Shown in pieces: positions 1 to 8,132 of a DNA stretch of 64,000 bases. The stretch is from assembly GCF_000496835.1 (NCBI RefSeq), contig NZ_KI543236.1, positions 762,876-826,875 on the forward strand, read 5' to 3'. The stretch comes from Thalassobacillus devorans MSP14. Lineage in GTDB: Bacteria > Bacillota > Bacilli > Bacillales > Halobacillaceae. The translations under genes were made by a program, and so were the position numbers. Position 1 is the first letter of the stretch. The number at the start of each line of letters is the position of its first letter. Under the pieces are notes generated by a model, which was not told the origin of the DNA, searched no databases, and worked only from the letters and a program-made list of their open reading frames with translations.

Positions 1-1
1 T

Positions 2-508
2 GTCATGGAAGAAGCGAAAGTCAGCAGGGGAGGATTGTATCAATATTTCTCCAATAAAGAAGAGTTATATGAGGCGATTTTGAAAGAAAATTTATTGCAG
101 GTCTCTGAAGAAACACAGGAGTTTCTTGAAAATGAAGTGAAGTCCTACTGGGATTTATTGCTGCTTCGGATATTTGGAGAGGATCGGGAACCAGATGACG
201 AGATGGATCCGCTGGCACCGAGCAACCTGGAATTTTTCATTATCGGAAGAAATGACGAGCGGCGCCGGAAGTACGGGCAGGAGCGATATCAGAATGGGCT
301 GAAAATCTATGCGGATGTCATCAAAGCTGGTCAGGAAAATGGAGAATTCAGTGACAGGTATGACAGTGAAATGCTGGCCCGTGCGATCATCACCTATATT
401 GATGGACTGGCACTGGATCACGCCATCCTTCCAGAGCAGGATGTCCAACTCAAAGAGCAGTCCACCATACTGCTTGAGTTTTTGAAAATGGCTTTGGAAG
501 TGGAATAG
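2..508 (+). CDS. TetR/AcrR family transcriptional regulator, 5' end outside window
   Basis: Partial gene: the reading frame is open to the first base, so the true start lies upstream. The first visible residues (SRGGLYQYFSNKEELYEAIL) are the second half of a TetR helix-turn-helix, in which the recognition helix is followed by the typical YxxFxxKEEL segment. The remaining about 140 residues are the ligand-binding and dimerisation domain, which is not conserved enough to name a ligand. TetR proteins usually repress a neighbouring transporter or enzyme; the likely target is to the left of the window. A hairpin with a T-run follows at 535-567. The family call is firm; the regulated function is unknown. 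Confidence 0.85.
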   Translation, partial: VMEEAKVSRGGLYQYFSNKEELYEAILKENLLQVSEETQEFLENEVKSYWDLLLLRIFGEDREPDDEMDPLAPSNLEFFIIGRNDERRRKYGQERYQNGLKIYADVIKAGQENGEFSDRYDSEMLARAIITYIDGLALDHAILPEQDVQLKEQSTILLEFLKMALEVE

Positions 509-534
509 TGTTTATTAAAAAAATATCTTAAACG

Positions 535-567
535 AAAAAGGGAGCTCCAATTCGGAGCTTCTTTTAT
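535..567 (+). terminator. Rho-independent terminator after the TetR gene
   Basis: GGAGCTCC-AATT-CGGAGCTTC is a GC-rich hairpin followed by TTTTATT. It closes the TetR transcription unit. Confidence 0.7.
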
Positions 568-672
568 TATGACAATATGAATCCGGGGAGTTGGTGAGTT
601 CATGGCTGAGGCTGTAAATCTCGATCAAACTCCCAAATGGGTCTTGGCAGTAAATCACAAATTTTTCGTATC

Positions 673-688
673 AGTGATGCGTATCACA
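673..688. promoter_or_regulatory. Fnr/Crp-type operator palindrome
   Basis: AGTGATGCGTATCACA matches the Fnr/Crp consensus TGTGA-N6-TCACA with one outer mismatch. It lies 62 bp before the hemerythrin start, a plausible activator distance. Inference: oxygen- or nitric-oxide-responsive control of the hemerythrin by an Fnr-family protein. No fnr gene is in the window. Confidence 0.5.
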
Positions 689-749
689 TACGCTTTGCTT
701 AAATTCCGGTAGGATAAGCATAGAGTAATAGAAAAAAGGAGTGGCCGAT

Positions 750-1277
750 ATGAGTCATGAATGTGCTGGAATACAAGTAGAAAGCGGAACCAAACTTAGT
801 GCCCCTTTACAGCATCTGAAAGATGAACATCCCATCCTGCTAGGCATGATGGATGAACTGGAAAATCTGGCCGGGCAGCTGAAGACAGCGGAGGATGCTC
901 ACACTAATTTATTGAGGCTTCGGGAAGAAGTGGTTTTATTTATGGAAGTGCTCCTCCCGCATTCTGAAAAAGAGGAAGGATTCCTGTTCCCGATGCTCGG
1001 GAGTTATATCGGTAAAGAAACAGGTCCGATTGTTGTGATGGAATATGAACACGAGATGGCGAAAAAGAACTTCGAAGCTTATCTGAAAGGGACATTCCAC
1101 ATTGATGAAACCGTTACAACAAAAGAGGCGGAAAAGCTTTACAACCGGGTCATTGAAGGGTGCAGCATTTTGATATCTCACTTTCACAAAGAAGAAAATG
1201 TCCTGTTTCCTATGGCTGAAAATATTCTTTCCGATGTAGACAAAGCGAAATTGGCGAAACATTATAAGGTTTCTTAA
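750..1277 (+). CDS. Hemerythrin HHE-domain protein
   Basis: A 175-residue all-helical protein with the spaced His/Glu ligands of a di-iron hemerythrin-like site: H in KDEHPIL, HxxxE in LLPHSEKEE, H in EYEHEM, and HxxxE in SHFHKEENVLFP. Family members bind O2 or NO, or take part in iron-sulfur repair (the YtfE/ScdA group), but this protein lacks the ScdA N-terminal domain. I chose ATG 750 over GTG 741 because the AAAGGAG site ends directly at 741 and is well spaced for 750. The gene is monocistronic, with an Fnr/Crp-like palindrome at 673-688 upstream and a terminator at 1281-1316 downstream. The ligand bound and the exact role are not settled by the sequence. Confidence 0.85.
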   Translation: MSHECAGIQVESGTKLSAPLQHLKDEHPILLGMMDELENLAGQLKTAEDAHTNLLRLREEVVLFMEVLLPHSEKEEGFLFPMLGSYIGKETGPIVVMEYEHEMAKKNFEAYLKGTFHIDETVTTKEAEKLYNRVIEGCSILISHFHKEENVLFPMAENILSDVDKAKLAKHYKVS

Positions 1278-1280
1278 CTG

Positions 1281-1316
1281 AAATGACACGGCTGAACTTC
1301 CAGTCGTGTCATTTTT
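1281..1316. terminator. Bidirectional terminator between hemerythrin and hydrolase genes
   Basis: ATGACACG and CGTGTCAT form a perfect stem around a short loop, with A-rich sequence before and T-rich sequence after. It can serve both convergent genes. Confidence 0.75.
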
Positions 1317-2262
1317 CTTCTATAAATTTCTTAATAAACGAAAACACCAGCTCCCGGATTTCTTTTGATTCATTAAAAAGGGCATGCCGGCTATTATCGA
1401 TTTGGACCATTTTTGAATTGGTGAATTTATTTTCTATAAACTTGAGGTTATATGGCCAGGCCACCGTATTATCTTTATTTCCCTGTATCACAAAAGTCGG
1501 CGTGTTAGAAGGAGGATACTGGTCCAGCAGCTTATTCCAGTGCAGCATGGCACCGACCCAGTCAAGCGGGATGACGGAAGTCTGCAGCGGATCCAGTTTT
1601 CTTGCCTTCAGGTATTGCGTATTAGAGGAATTGACCCGAAAATTCCGTTTCACTTTATCAAGGAAAGGAATCATACTGGCTATATAATAACCGAGAACGG
1701 TTCCGTACCAATGCGAGGAATGCACCAGTGGAGCCGCCAGAATTACTTTGTCAAACACATGGTCATGATGCTTTAATACATAATCGATAGCAATTGCGCC
1801 ACCGGTACTGTGGCCGATTACATAGTAGGGACCTTGCATTTCTTTTTTTGTGAGGTCCATCAGTTTTTCCAGCGAATGGACATAATCAGAAAACCGTTGG
1901 ACAGAAGCCGTTTTTCCTTCTGACAGCCCATGGCCTTCGAGGTCATAGCTGATCACCGTATATCCATGCTTGTTTAAAAATTGGATCACATGGTTTAGAT
2001 GACCGACGTGATCCAGGTAACCGTGCAATAGAAAAATGGTTCCTTTGCTTTGGTTAGGTGCAAACATCTGCACCATCGTCTTCGTTCCATTGGTTTCTAT
2101 TTTCCCGAAATGGAATGCGCCGTCAGATATGTATAGCTCATAGTAATTCAGATAGGCGGCTATCTCAGGTGTTATGACCGTGGGATGATCGAAGCTGAAA
2201 GGTTTCTCCCAAGCGGAAAGCCGCTGTAATATATGTTCTATTGAATTGTTTTGGGGTGGCAT
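1309..2262 (-). CDS. Alpha/beta hydrolase, lysophospholipase/monoacylglycerol-lipase type
   Basis: A 317-residue alpha/beta-hydrolase fold of the PldB/monoglyceride lipase group. The oxyanion region is LLHGYLDH (about 78-85) and YDLEGHGLSEG (about 106-116) is the signature strand. The nucleophile elbow is GHSTGG with Ser152; Asp264 (GNKDNTVAW) and His293 (NSRHALF) complete the triad. There is no signal peptide, so it is cytosolic. Substrate is probably a lysophospholipid, monoacylglycerol or a similar ester; the sequence cannot tell which. It is a single gene on the minus strand converging on the hemerythrin gene. Confidence 0.85.
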   Translation of the reverse strand: MPPQNNSIEHILQRLSAWEKPFSFDHPTVITPEIAAYLNYYELYISDGAFHFGKIETNGTKTMVQMFAPNQSKGTIFLLHGYLDHVGHLNHVIQFLNKHGYTVISYDLEGHGLSEGKTASVQRFSDYVHSLEKLMDLTKKEMQGPYYVIGHSTGGAIAIDYVLKHHDHVFDKVILAAPLVHSSHWYGTVLGYYIASMIPFLDKVKRNFRVNSSNTQYLKARKLDPLQTSVIPLDWVGAMLHWNKLLDQYPPSNTPTFVIQGNKDNTVAWPYNLKFIENKFTNSKMVQIDNSRHALFNESKEIRELVFSFIKKFIEEK

Positions 2263-2316
2263 AAAACAGGACTCCTTGCTTCTATTTTATATATTCTTTC
2301 AAAAACGATTACAACA

Positions 2317-2356
2317 GAAAAAGATGATTCCGCCTGGAATTACGAAATCATCTTTT
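2317..2356 (-). terminator. Terminator of the ParM-like operon
   Basis: AAAAGATGATT and AATCATCTTTT form an 11-bp stem about 27 bp beyond the last gene of the minus-strand operon. Confidence 0.65.
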
Positions 2357-2382
2357 ATGATATCCCAAATCCCGTCGTAATG

Positions 2383-2754
2383 CTAACCACCGAAAGCTTC
2401 CAATACATCATCGAGCTCATCAGGGTCTATTTCTTTCTGGACGACGCGCTGAATCCGCGGCATCTGCCGGGATGGAGCGACCGGAGGATGAGCAGATAAC
2501 ATCTTTTTGATGCTCGCCAGTTCTTTAAGGATTTCATCATTATTATCCGCAGTGGGAGCGGAGGTTTTCTCTGAAAAATAATTTTCCAATGCCGAAAAAA
2601 CTAAATGGACGAGTGTGCTGTTGGTGGCATGATAAGCGATTTGTTCCTGGGTCTTTTTAGAAATAAAGTGGGACTCTCCGGTTTTAATATCGATATATTC
2701 ATCAGGAACGGTAATCGCCACGCGGTTCACATAATCCGTGTAGGTTTCAGCCAT
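2383..2754 (-). CDS. Small partner protein of a ParM-like actin operon
   Basis: A 123-residue protein I cannot assign to a named family. It is the second gene of a two-gene operon: the upstream actin gene ends in TGA at 2760-2762 inside this gene's ribosome-binding region, so translation is probably coupled. ATG 2754 has AAAGGG eight bases upstream; GTG 2763 and ATG 2760 are alternatives. The N-terminal half is folded-looking (VAITVPDEYIDIKTGE), followed by a linker rich in Ala, Pro and Asn and a basic stretch (SRQMPRIQRVVQKEIDP), then an acidic tail. In plasmid Alp/ParM systems the second gene often encodes a DNA-binding adaptor; that role here is inference from position only. Confidence 0.75.
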   Translation of the reverse strand: MAETYTDYVNRVAITVPDEYIDIKTGESHFISKKTQEQIAYHATNSTLVHLVFSALENYFSEKTSAPTADNNDEILKELASIKKMLSAHPPVAPSRQMPRIQRVVQKEIDPDELDDVLEAFGG

Positions 2755-2759
2755 GGTCA

Positions 2760-3953
2760 TCACCCTTTAGTCGTAACGTAATCGATTGCTTCTTCCTGGT
2801 GCTGTTTTTTCATTTCGTTCATTTGCGCCAGAATGAGAAGACCGATGACATTCAATTTCTCCAGATCCTCCGGAAAAGATAATTCGATTGGACGGCCTTT
2901 CTCCTGCCATTTGACAGCAGCTTCCTGGATCTGTCTTTTAGCAAGCTTTGCTGCGCCCCCGACAGCGATGTATCGCGCTGCCCCTTTGATTTCATTCGAG
3001 CTGTTCCGGACGCGGTCGAACAATTCGAGGTATTTGATGGCCATGGATTTTAACTGGGGAATGACGTATTTACTGATGTCTTTTTTAACCCCTGCGAATG
3101 GTTCGACATACCATTCGGATTGGCCTGCATACAGTTTTTCTTCCAGCTCCGTCCGTGAATCGAATTTGTATAACTCATTCTTGCTGACCTTCTGAATGAT
3201 GATGTCCAAGAATGGGTTGATTCCGAACGGCTCTCCTTCAATAGAAGCTACTGGTTTATTATTCTTGATACCGACAAAGTCGACGGAATCCCCACCCAGG
3301 TCACCGATGATGATTCCTTTCTGGGAATCCTTGACAAGCTCGTCGTCCTTAATAGTCAAATCATGTAAGTCACGGGTCATTCCAAGATAGGCGCAGGCGC
3401 CTTCGGCTCCGACAATGACATCCTTAATATTCATTTTGACAGCGACTTCTTTTGGTTCAGCAATGCCAGGAACTTTATGGAAAATGATGGTGTGCGTTCC
3501 GACCAGAGACTCTTTCAGGGGCTGTTTTTTTCGTTTGAATTGGGTAGTAGGCAGGGATACGGCTAATTGGTCGATTTCATAGGTGATATCCGTTTCCTCC
3601 GGGTTTGCGAGCATGGCGTGATAGGCAGCGATTCCGAATAACAGGATGTAAGTGCGGTCTTCATCGACCTTCTGATTATTGAATGAAGTCAGGCTGACAT
3701 TACGCTGACGTGTCGCTGCCTTTCCGACATAATAGACTTCCCGTTTGTCTATGATCGCCTGACTTTTCACTTCGACAATCAGATTCTCATCCAGTATCAC
3801 ATCTTCTTCATCATAAGGGAGCTCATAAAATTCTTCATCAAATAACGCGATTGCATTCGGCATTTCATATTCACTGATTATCCCATCATCCGAAGCGAGG
3901 ACTTTATACCAGCTGTTTCCGATGTCAACCGCCAGAAAACTTTGTCTATCCAT
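2760..3953 (-). CDS. ParM/StbA-like bacterial actin homologue
   Basis: A 397-residue actin-fold ATPase. Phosphate-1 motif is AVDIGNSWYKVLAS near residue 8-21, phosphate-2 is IIGDLGGDSVDFVG in the middle, and the adenosine motif is YIAVGGAAKL near the C-terminus. These are the signatures of ParM/StbA-type filaments that segregate low-copy plasmids, although chromosomal members occur in Bacilli. ATG 3953 is preceded by AGGAGGT with a 7-base spacer; the longer frame to 3986 has no ribosome site. It is the first gene of an operon with the small protein ending at 2383. No parC-like iteron set was found next to it, so its cargo is unknown. It lies beside spore-coat genes, which may be coincidental. 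Confidence 0.85.
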   Translation of the reverse strand: MDRQSFLAVDIGNSWYKVLASDDGIISEYEMPNAIALFDEEFYELPYDEEDVILDENLIVEVKSQAIIDKREVYYVGKAATRQRNVSLTSFNNQKVDEDRTYILLFGIAAYHAMLANPEETDITYEIDQLAVSLPTTQFKRKKQPLKESLVGTHTIIFHKVPGIAEPKEVAVKMNIKDVIVGAEGACAYLGMTRDLHDLTIKDDELVKDSQKGIIIGDLGGDSVDFVGIKNNKPVASIEGEPFGINPFLDIIIQKVSKNELYKFDSRTELEEKLYAGQSEWYVEPFAGVKKDISKYVIPQLKSMAIKYLELFDRVRNSSNEIKGAARYIAVGGAAKLAKRQIQEAAVKWQEKGRPIELSFPEDLEKLNVIGLLILAQMNEMKKQHQEEAIDYVTTKG

Positions 3954-4102
3954 TCGATCGACCTCCTCATTCTGAATCATATGCAACAGGGGGGTGGGCG
4001 TGTGCCTGTATCCATTTTTAAAATATCCTCACCTGCTCGTCCACCTCGTACAAATTCCACGGTTATACTGCCTCATTCATCTATGCCGTTAGACTTTGTC
4101 TG

Positions 4103-4111
4103 CATAGGATA
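4103..4111 (+). promoter_or_regulatory. Possible sigma-K -10 element of first coat gene
   Basis: CATAGGATA fits the mother-cell sigma-K -10 consensus CATANNNTA exactly, 34 bp before the coat-gene start. No clear AC -35 match was found at the usual distance, so this is tentative but fits a late-sporulation gene. Confidence 0.35.
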
Positions 4112-4144
4112 AAGTGTACCTTAAATATAAAGGAGGAAATTTAA

Positions 4145-4951
4145 ATGAAAAAAGACAACAATTGTGTAGACGTAAATAAGTCTGCATCTGTTGAACAATG
4201 CGAAAACACGGCAGTTGACCCGATCGTCACGCCGGAGAATGCAGGCTTAGTTGCAAGGCTGCCTGTCACGCTGGCTGAATTGAATGTTTCTACGAGTACT
4301 TCTGCTAATATTTGTTTTCCGGAACCGGTATTAGAAATTAAGGATGTTAAAAAGAGAGTGAAGATCATCCAATGCCTTTTGATGCTGCCTGGTACGGATA
4401 CGCCAAATGCACCTTTTGTGAGGGATAATTATCAGTTGTTCTTGAGAGGTTTCGTCCGCAAAAACATCCAGTATGCGTCACCGATTCTGGATGCTTCCGG
4501 TGCATGTATATCCTCAAAAATGCTGTCTCATACTGTGGATCTTCCATTTGAATGTGTGACGACAATTGCGGGGGAAGATTTCATTCAGCCGCCTCAGCTC
4601 CCGGCATATAACTCTCGTAACGAATTCGACTTTTTCCGGGCTCAGGAACTTGGCAAAGGATATCCAGAGAAAGATCAGCTGTTATCCAGTGACTTGTCCC
4701 AATATCATCAGGATAGCACGCAGTATTACAACCAGTTTCCTTATTGCGAAATCATTTCCAGCAATTTGACAGAGTACGATGAAGCAACAGACCGGATGCC
4801 TCTCCCTGGCAACTATGCAGCATTCGAAGAAGGATACTTCCACAATATGGTCGAGAAAATGTTCTTCGATTTTACCATCAAAGTGTTGCAGAACCAGCAA
4901 GTCCGCATCGAATCATTGGGCAATGGTAATGCCGGCGCTGCTGGCTGCTAA
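4145..4951 (+). CDS. CsxC/SPOCS-like spore coat or exosporium protein (paralogue 1)
   Basis: A 268-residue protein sharing clear blocks with two neighbours: LPVTLAELNV, FPEPVLEIKDVKKRVKI-x-QC, GFVRKNIQYASP, HTVDLPFEC and YPEKDQLLSSDLSQYHQ. These blocks resemble the DUF3794/SPOCS repeat found in SpoVID-type morphogenetic proteins and in the CsxC family of Bacillus spore surface proteins. No signal peptide or membrane segment. AAAGGAGGA precedes ATG 4145, and CATAGGATA upstream could be a sigma-K -10. A hairpin terminator follows at 4960-4998, so it is transcribed alone. Expected site is the mother cell during coat or exosporium assembly. Family placement is from remembered motifs. Confidence 0.75.
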   Translation: MKKDNNCVDVNKSASVEQCENTAVDPIVTPENAGLVARLPVTLAELNVSTSTSANICFPEPVLEIKDVKKRVKIIQCLLMLPGTDTPNAPFVRDNYQLFLRGFVRKNIQYASPILDASGACISSKMLSHTVDLPFECVTTIAGEDFIQPPQLPAYNSRNEFDFFRAQELGKGYPEKDQLLSSDLSQYHQDSTQYYNQFPYCEIISSNLTEYDEATDRMPLPGNYAAFEEGYFHNMVEKMFFDFTIKVLQNQQVRIESLGNGNAGAAGC

Positions 4952-4959
4952 GCATCAAC

Positions 4960-4998
4960 TAAGCATTATTCCTCTATGAGGGATAATGCTTTTTCTTT
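4960..4998 (+). terminator. Terminator after coat paralogue 1
   Basis: AGCATTAT and ATAATGCT enclose a CCTC/GAGG inner stem, followed by TTTTTCTTTT. Confidence 0.8.
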
Positions 4999-5000
4999 TG

Positions 5001-5098
5001 TACTTTAAGAAAGTTTAACTTTGTTAAAGGATTAAAGTATAAGAAAATACCAAGGCTTTCGCCATAAGTACTTGGCGACAAGCCAAGTTTTTCTAATA
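5001..5098 (+). repeat. Dispersed intergenic element, copy 1
   Basis: About 98 bp with two parts: an AT-rich imperfect palindrome around GTTTAACTTTGTTAAAGG, then a GGCTTTCGCCA...TGGCGACAAGCC stem-loop followed by a T-run. A second full copy lies at 35191-35290, and the first part recurs inverted at 31441-31500. The two full copies are roughly 85 percent identical by eye. There is no coding capacity. Confidence 0.8.
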
Positions 5099-5273
5099 AT
5101 ATAGACTATTCAGCCTTATAAAATTTGGTGCCTGGACCCAGGGGGTAAAGCAAAAACTTTTTGTAGCGTCGGGCAAGTGACATTCATCGAAAGCTGTACT
5201 TTTTTTATTTGACCATACACATAGGCAAAAATCCTACATATGATGAACCAACTTGAATCAGGGAGGGTACCCA

Positions 5274-6008
5274 ATGTCTGTGTTCGAACACGACCATGAT
5301 CATTGTGATAAACCAGAAAAGCACTGTCACCACAAACCGGATATTTGTATCGGAAAAATTGTAACCAAAGTACCTGTTGTATTAGCGGAGCTTACCATTC
5401 AGGTAGACATGAATGCTTCAATAACTTTTCCGGAACCGGTACTGGAAATCAAGGATGTAAAAAAACGGGTGAAAATCACCCAATGCAGACTGTTATTGCC
5501 GACGAATAAACTATTCATCAAAGGTTTTGTCCGTAAAAATATCCAGTATGCAAGCCCGTGTACAGAAATAGAGGAGAATACAGCGACAAGTATCGCTTCG
5601 GATCTGCATTCGTATACCGTTGATATTCCATTCGAGACAGTCACAGAAATAAAAAAGTATTGTTCGAAGCCGGTGATGCCAAAGGTCAATCATAGGGAAG
5701 AATTCGATTTCTTTGTATCGAAACCGTTACCATCCGGCTATCCGGAAAAAGATGAGGTACTCACTAGCGATCTTTCCCAATATCATCAGGAAAGTATGCA
5801 ATATTACAATCAGCTGCCTTATTGTGAGTTGATTGCAAGTAAAATCATTGAATGGGATGAGGCTGTCAATCGGATGCCGCTCCCGAATGCTTCCCCGGTG
5901 GAGGAGGGCTATTTCACCGAACTAGAGGAGAAAATGGTAGTAGATTTAAGGGTGAAAGTACTTCAGGAACAACAATTACGGGTGAGATCTACGACCAATG
6001 ATGACTGA
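5274..6008 (+). CDS. CsxC/SPOCS-like spore coat or exosporium protein (paralogue 2)
   Basis: A 244-residue paralogue of the preceding coat gene. It keeps FPEPVLEIKDVKKRVKI, GFVRKNIQYASP, YTVDIPFE and YPEKDEVLTSDLSQYHQ, but has its own His/Cys-rich N-terminus (FEHDHDHCDKPEKHCHHK), which suggests metal binding or cross-linking. ATG 5274 follows GGGAGGG at good spacing; the in-frame TTG at 5253 lies before that site and is not used. A terminator hairpin follows at 6018-6055. The 0.3-kb gap before the gene carries a dispersed repeat and no other gene. Role in the spore surface is inferred from family resemblance. Confidence 0.75.
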   Translation: MSVFEHDHDHCDKPEKHCHHKPDICIGKIVTKVPVVLAELTIQVDMNASITFPEPVLEIKDVKKRVKITQCRLLLPTNKLFIKGFVRKNIQYASPCTEIEENTATSIASDLHSYTVDIPFETVTEIKKYCSKPVMPKVNHREEFDFFVSKPLPSGYPEKDEVLTSDLSQYHQESMQYYNQLPYCELIASKIIEWDEAVNRMPLPNASPVEEGYFTELEEKMVVDLRVKVLQEQQLRVRSTTNDD

Positions 6009-6017
6009 TTAGGGCAG

Positions 6018-6055
6018 GAAAAGGGATGGTACGGGAAAAGTATGATCCCTTTTCC
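6018..6055 (+). terminator. Terminator after coat paralogue 2
   Basis: GGAAAAGGGAT and GATCCCTTTTCC pair, followed by GTTTTGGG. It separates paralogue 2 from the diverged paralogue. Confidence 0.6.
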
Positions 6056-6110
6056 GTTTTGGGAATAATTTCAAGCCGAGAGGATAAGGGGGTGCCAGAA
6101 AGGATACCAG

Positions 6111-7331
6111 GTGTATTCTTTCCATGCAGGTATGAATGACTTCGAGCGAGCGATATGGAGTTTTCCAAAAACGGATCGGTATGATGCTGACAATGGAAAG
6201 GAAAGCAGCAATCGATCAGGTTCTGCCGAGCAATCAATCCATAGGTCTAATACTTCTCCATCACAACCCATCATTTACCAGCCTCCTCAGACGATCGGTC
6301 GCCGCGTAGAACCGGAAAAAATACAAGAGGAGAAGCAGGAGGACAAAGAAAAGCTAGTAAAGAAACAGAAGCATAAAAAGAATGATTGGGAAAAAATCAG
6401 ACTTGCGCTAGCCGCAGAGGAAGCAATGGAAGATGAAGGGGAGAGGGAGGAGGAGCTAGCTGAGGCTGATAATAGTCGCAATGATCATGACGTTTTCACA
6501 GGAGAAGACCCGGAAGCGAATGCTAGTGAGGGATCCGGTTATGGAGGCTTCCTGAAAGCTTTTATGAATGACAATAGTACCGTTTCCCCCGAACCTATTC
6601 AAGAAGATTCCCTAGAAAACAGCGAGTCGACACATCAAAGGTATAACTTTCCTGTGATCGACTGGCTGGAAGCAGCATTGGAAAGACCGAAATGCGAGGA
6701 CCGTAATTCATTAGGAAGCTTTTCGTATAGTAGTCCTGAGATTCCATGCGAAAAACCGGAAAGGAATGCCCTTTCTTTTCAGCCGGGCGGCACCATTAGA
6801 AAACAGAAGTATTCGATGGTTAAGCTGCCTGTATGTTTAGCTTCTTTGGATTTGCGATTGGACTTAAACCGAAACCTTGATATACCTCTCCCGGTCTCCC
6901 GGGTGAATCAGGTCGATTGGGATCTTACTGCTGTCAAAGGAAAGGTCGTGCTTCCAGAACACACCGTGTTCCTGGTACTGATCCTCACCGCCACCATCGA
7001 AGTAGTTTGTGATGACCGGCTGCAATTGATAAAAATAGATGTTCCGATAGAAAAAACATTCCAGGCCGACTGGAAAAAGGAGCCCGTGATTCCCTTTAGT
7101 AAATCACGTGAATATATGTTTCTATGCCCGAAACGAAAACAGATTTCCACGCATAGGGAATCCTATCAAACGTTTGCGGAAGAAATAGAGTTTTCCATTC
7201 CTTACTGTCAAATTATCTCGCATGAGGAGCTGTTAAATAAGCAGGATGCCACTGGTTTGAGCGTAACCGGGCACGTTAATGCAAAGCTTGAATTAACACA
7301 ATCTCAATATGTAAAACTAGCGAAGATATAG
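6111..7331 (+). CDS. Diverged long coat-type protein with charged N-terminus
   Basis: A 406-residue protein in two parts. Residues about 20-220 are highly charged and low in complexity, with alternating Lys/Glu runs (EKIQEEKQEDKEKLVKKQKH; EDEGEREEELAEADN). From about 235 the sequence follows the architecture of its coat neighbours (VKLPVCLASLDLRLDLNRNLDIPLPVS, then AEEIEFSIPYCQIISHEEL) but without the EPVLEIKDVKKR or RKNIQYAS blocks. GTG 6111 has GAAAGGA seven bases upstream. It ends against a bidirectional terminator at 7332-7362. It may be a scaffold or linker of the same spore layer; this is inference from position and weak resemblance. Confidence 0.6.
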   Translation: MYSFHAGMNDFERAIWSFPKTDRYDADNGKESSNRSGSAEQSIHRSNTSPSQPIIYQPPQTIGRRVEPEKIQEEKQEDKEKLVKKQKHKKNDWEKIRLALAAEEAMEDEGEREEELAEADNSRNDHDVFTGEDPEANASEGSGYGGFLKAFMNDNSTVSPEPIQEDSLENSESTHQRYNFPVIDWLEAALERPKCEDRNSLGSFSYSSPEIPCEKPERNALSFQPGGTIRKQKYSMVKLPVCLASLDLRLDLNRNLDIPLPVSRVNQVDWDLTAVKGKVVLPEHTVFLVLILTATIEVVCDDRLQLIKIDVPIEKTFQADWKKEPVIPFSKSREYMFLCPKRKQISTHRESYQTFAEEIEFSIPYCQIISHEELLNKQDATGLSVTGHVNAKLELTQSQYVKLAKI

Positions 7332-7362
7332 AAAAGGTGCCTCCAGTGGAGACACCTTTTTC
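7332..7362. terminator. Bidirectional terminator between convergent coat genes
   Basis: AAAAGGTG-x-CTCC and GGAG-x-CACCTTTTT form a strong hairpin with A/T flanks on both sides. Confidence 0.8.
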
Positions 7363-7367
7363 CATAA

Positions 7368-8132
7368 TTATCCGTTCATTCGTCTGATTCGTTCGTTGAT
7401 GCGGTCTCTCATGCTTGATGGTCGATGCGCTTCACACTCTCGATCTGCGCCGCCATTTGCTGACATACGCTGCTGCGTTTGCAACAGTTTGAATAGTAAG
7501 TTGATATCCATTTTTTCAGTGATGCGATTGAAACGGCCAAAACGATCATGGTCTTTATACAGATCCAATTCAAAAATATCCGCATAAAGCAGTTTGCATT
7601 CAATCGGCTCATTGAAGTATTCATACGTGTAAGATCCGCTGCGGCAGCGATCAGCACCATGCTTATGGTTATCAAGGTAACGGTACTCACCTGTTAATGA
7701 ACTTTTTTGGCTGAAGTCTTGTTCTACAAGTTCAAATACTTCCACATCATCACTGCAAGTGAAAGGGACATCGACACTATAATCTTTTAGGTTGCCACTG
7801 CACGCCTCCACATACTGGATGTTTTTGTGTACCACACCAGTAATGAAAACTTTAACCAGCGTTTCAGATATAGGGCTTCGGAAAGCCTCACATTGCTTCA
7901 GTGAGACATTCTTCTTAATTGCTTTGACTTCTCTCGCTGGTGTCGGCAAATGAACATCTGCTTCAACTGTAGCTTGCAGCTCTACTTCCGATAACACGAC
8001 AGGTACATCGATATCGAAGTCAGATGGATTACCGTTTGCGTTACAAGAAACACTCTTTGCTTTTACTTTGTCACAAGCCATTCCTGGCGGACACTTCTTT
8101 TGATAATTATTGCAGCTAGTGTTCTTTTTCAT
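7368..8132 (-). CDS. CsxC/SPOCS-like spore coat or exosporium protein (paralogue 4)
   Basis: A 254-residue Cys-rich member of the same family on the opposite strand. VPVVLSEVELQATVEADVHLPTP aligns with the strand before the EPVLEIK block, then KAIKKNVSLKQCEAF, GVVHKNIQYVEAC, YSVDVPFTC and a C-terminal EKMDINLLFKLLQTQQR that matches EKMFFDFTIKVLQNQQVR of paralogue 1. The N-terminus is Cys-rich (NTSCNNYQKKCPPGMACD). ATG 8132 is eight bases from AAGGAG; the GTG at 8141 abuts that site and is unlikely. A spore-surface role is inferred from the family and from the adjacent paralogues. Confidence 0.75.
   Translation of the reverse strand: MKKNTSCNNYQKKCPPGMACDKVKAKSVSCNANGNPSDFDIDVPVVLSEVELQATVEADVHLPTPAREVKAIKKNVSLKQCEAFRSPISETLVKVFITGVVHKNIQYVEACSGNLKDYSVDVPFTCSDDVEVFELVEQDFSQKSSLTGEYRYLDNHKHGADRCRSGSYTYEYFNEPIECKLLYADIFELDLYKDHDRFGRFNRITEKMDINLLFKLLQTQQRMSANGGADRECEAHRPSSMRDRINERIRRMNG

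Noticed and set aside
602..712. A 36-codon frame before the hemerythrin gene
   Set aside because: The possible ribosome site is poorly spaced and the frame runs through the Fnr-like palindrome; no conservation can be seen.
1540..1776. Plus-strand frames across the alpha/beta hydrolase gene
   Set aside because: They are shadows of a gene with an intact catalytic triad on the minus strand.
5117..5150. GGTGCCTGGACCC palindromic word before coat paralogue 2
   Set aside because: A single short copy in this window with no second occurrence; not enough to call an element.
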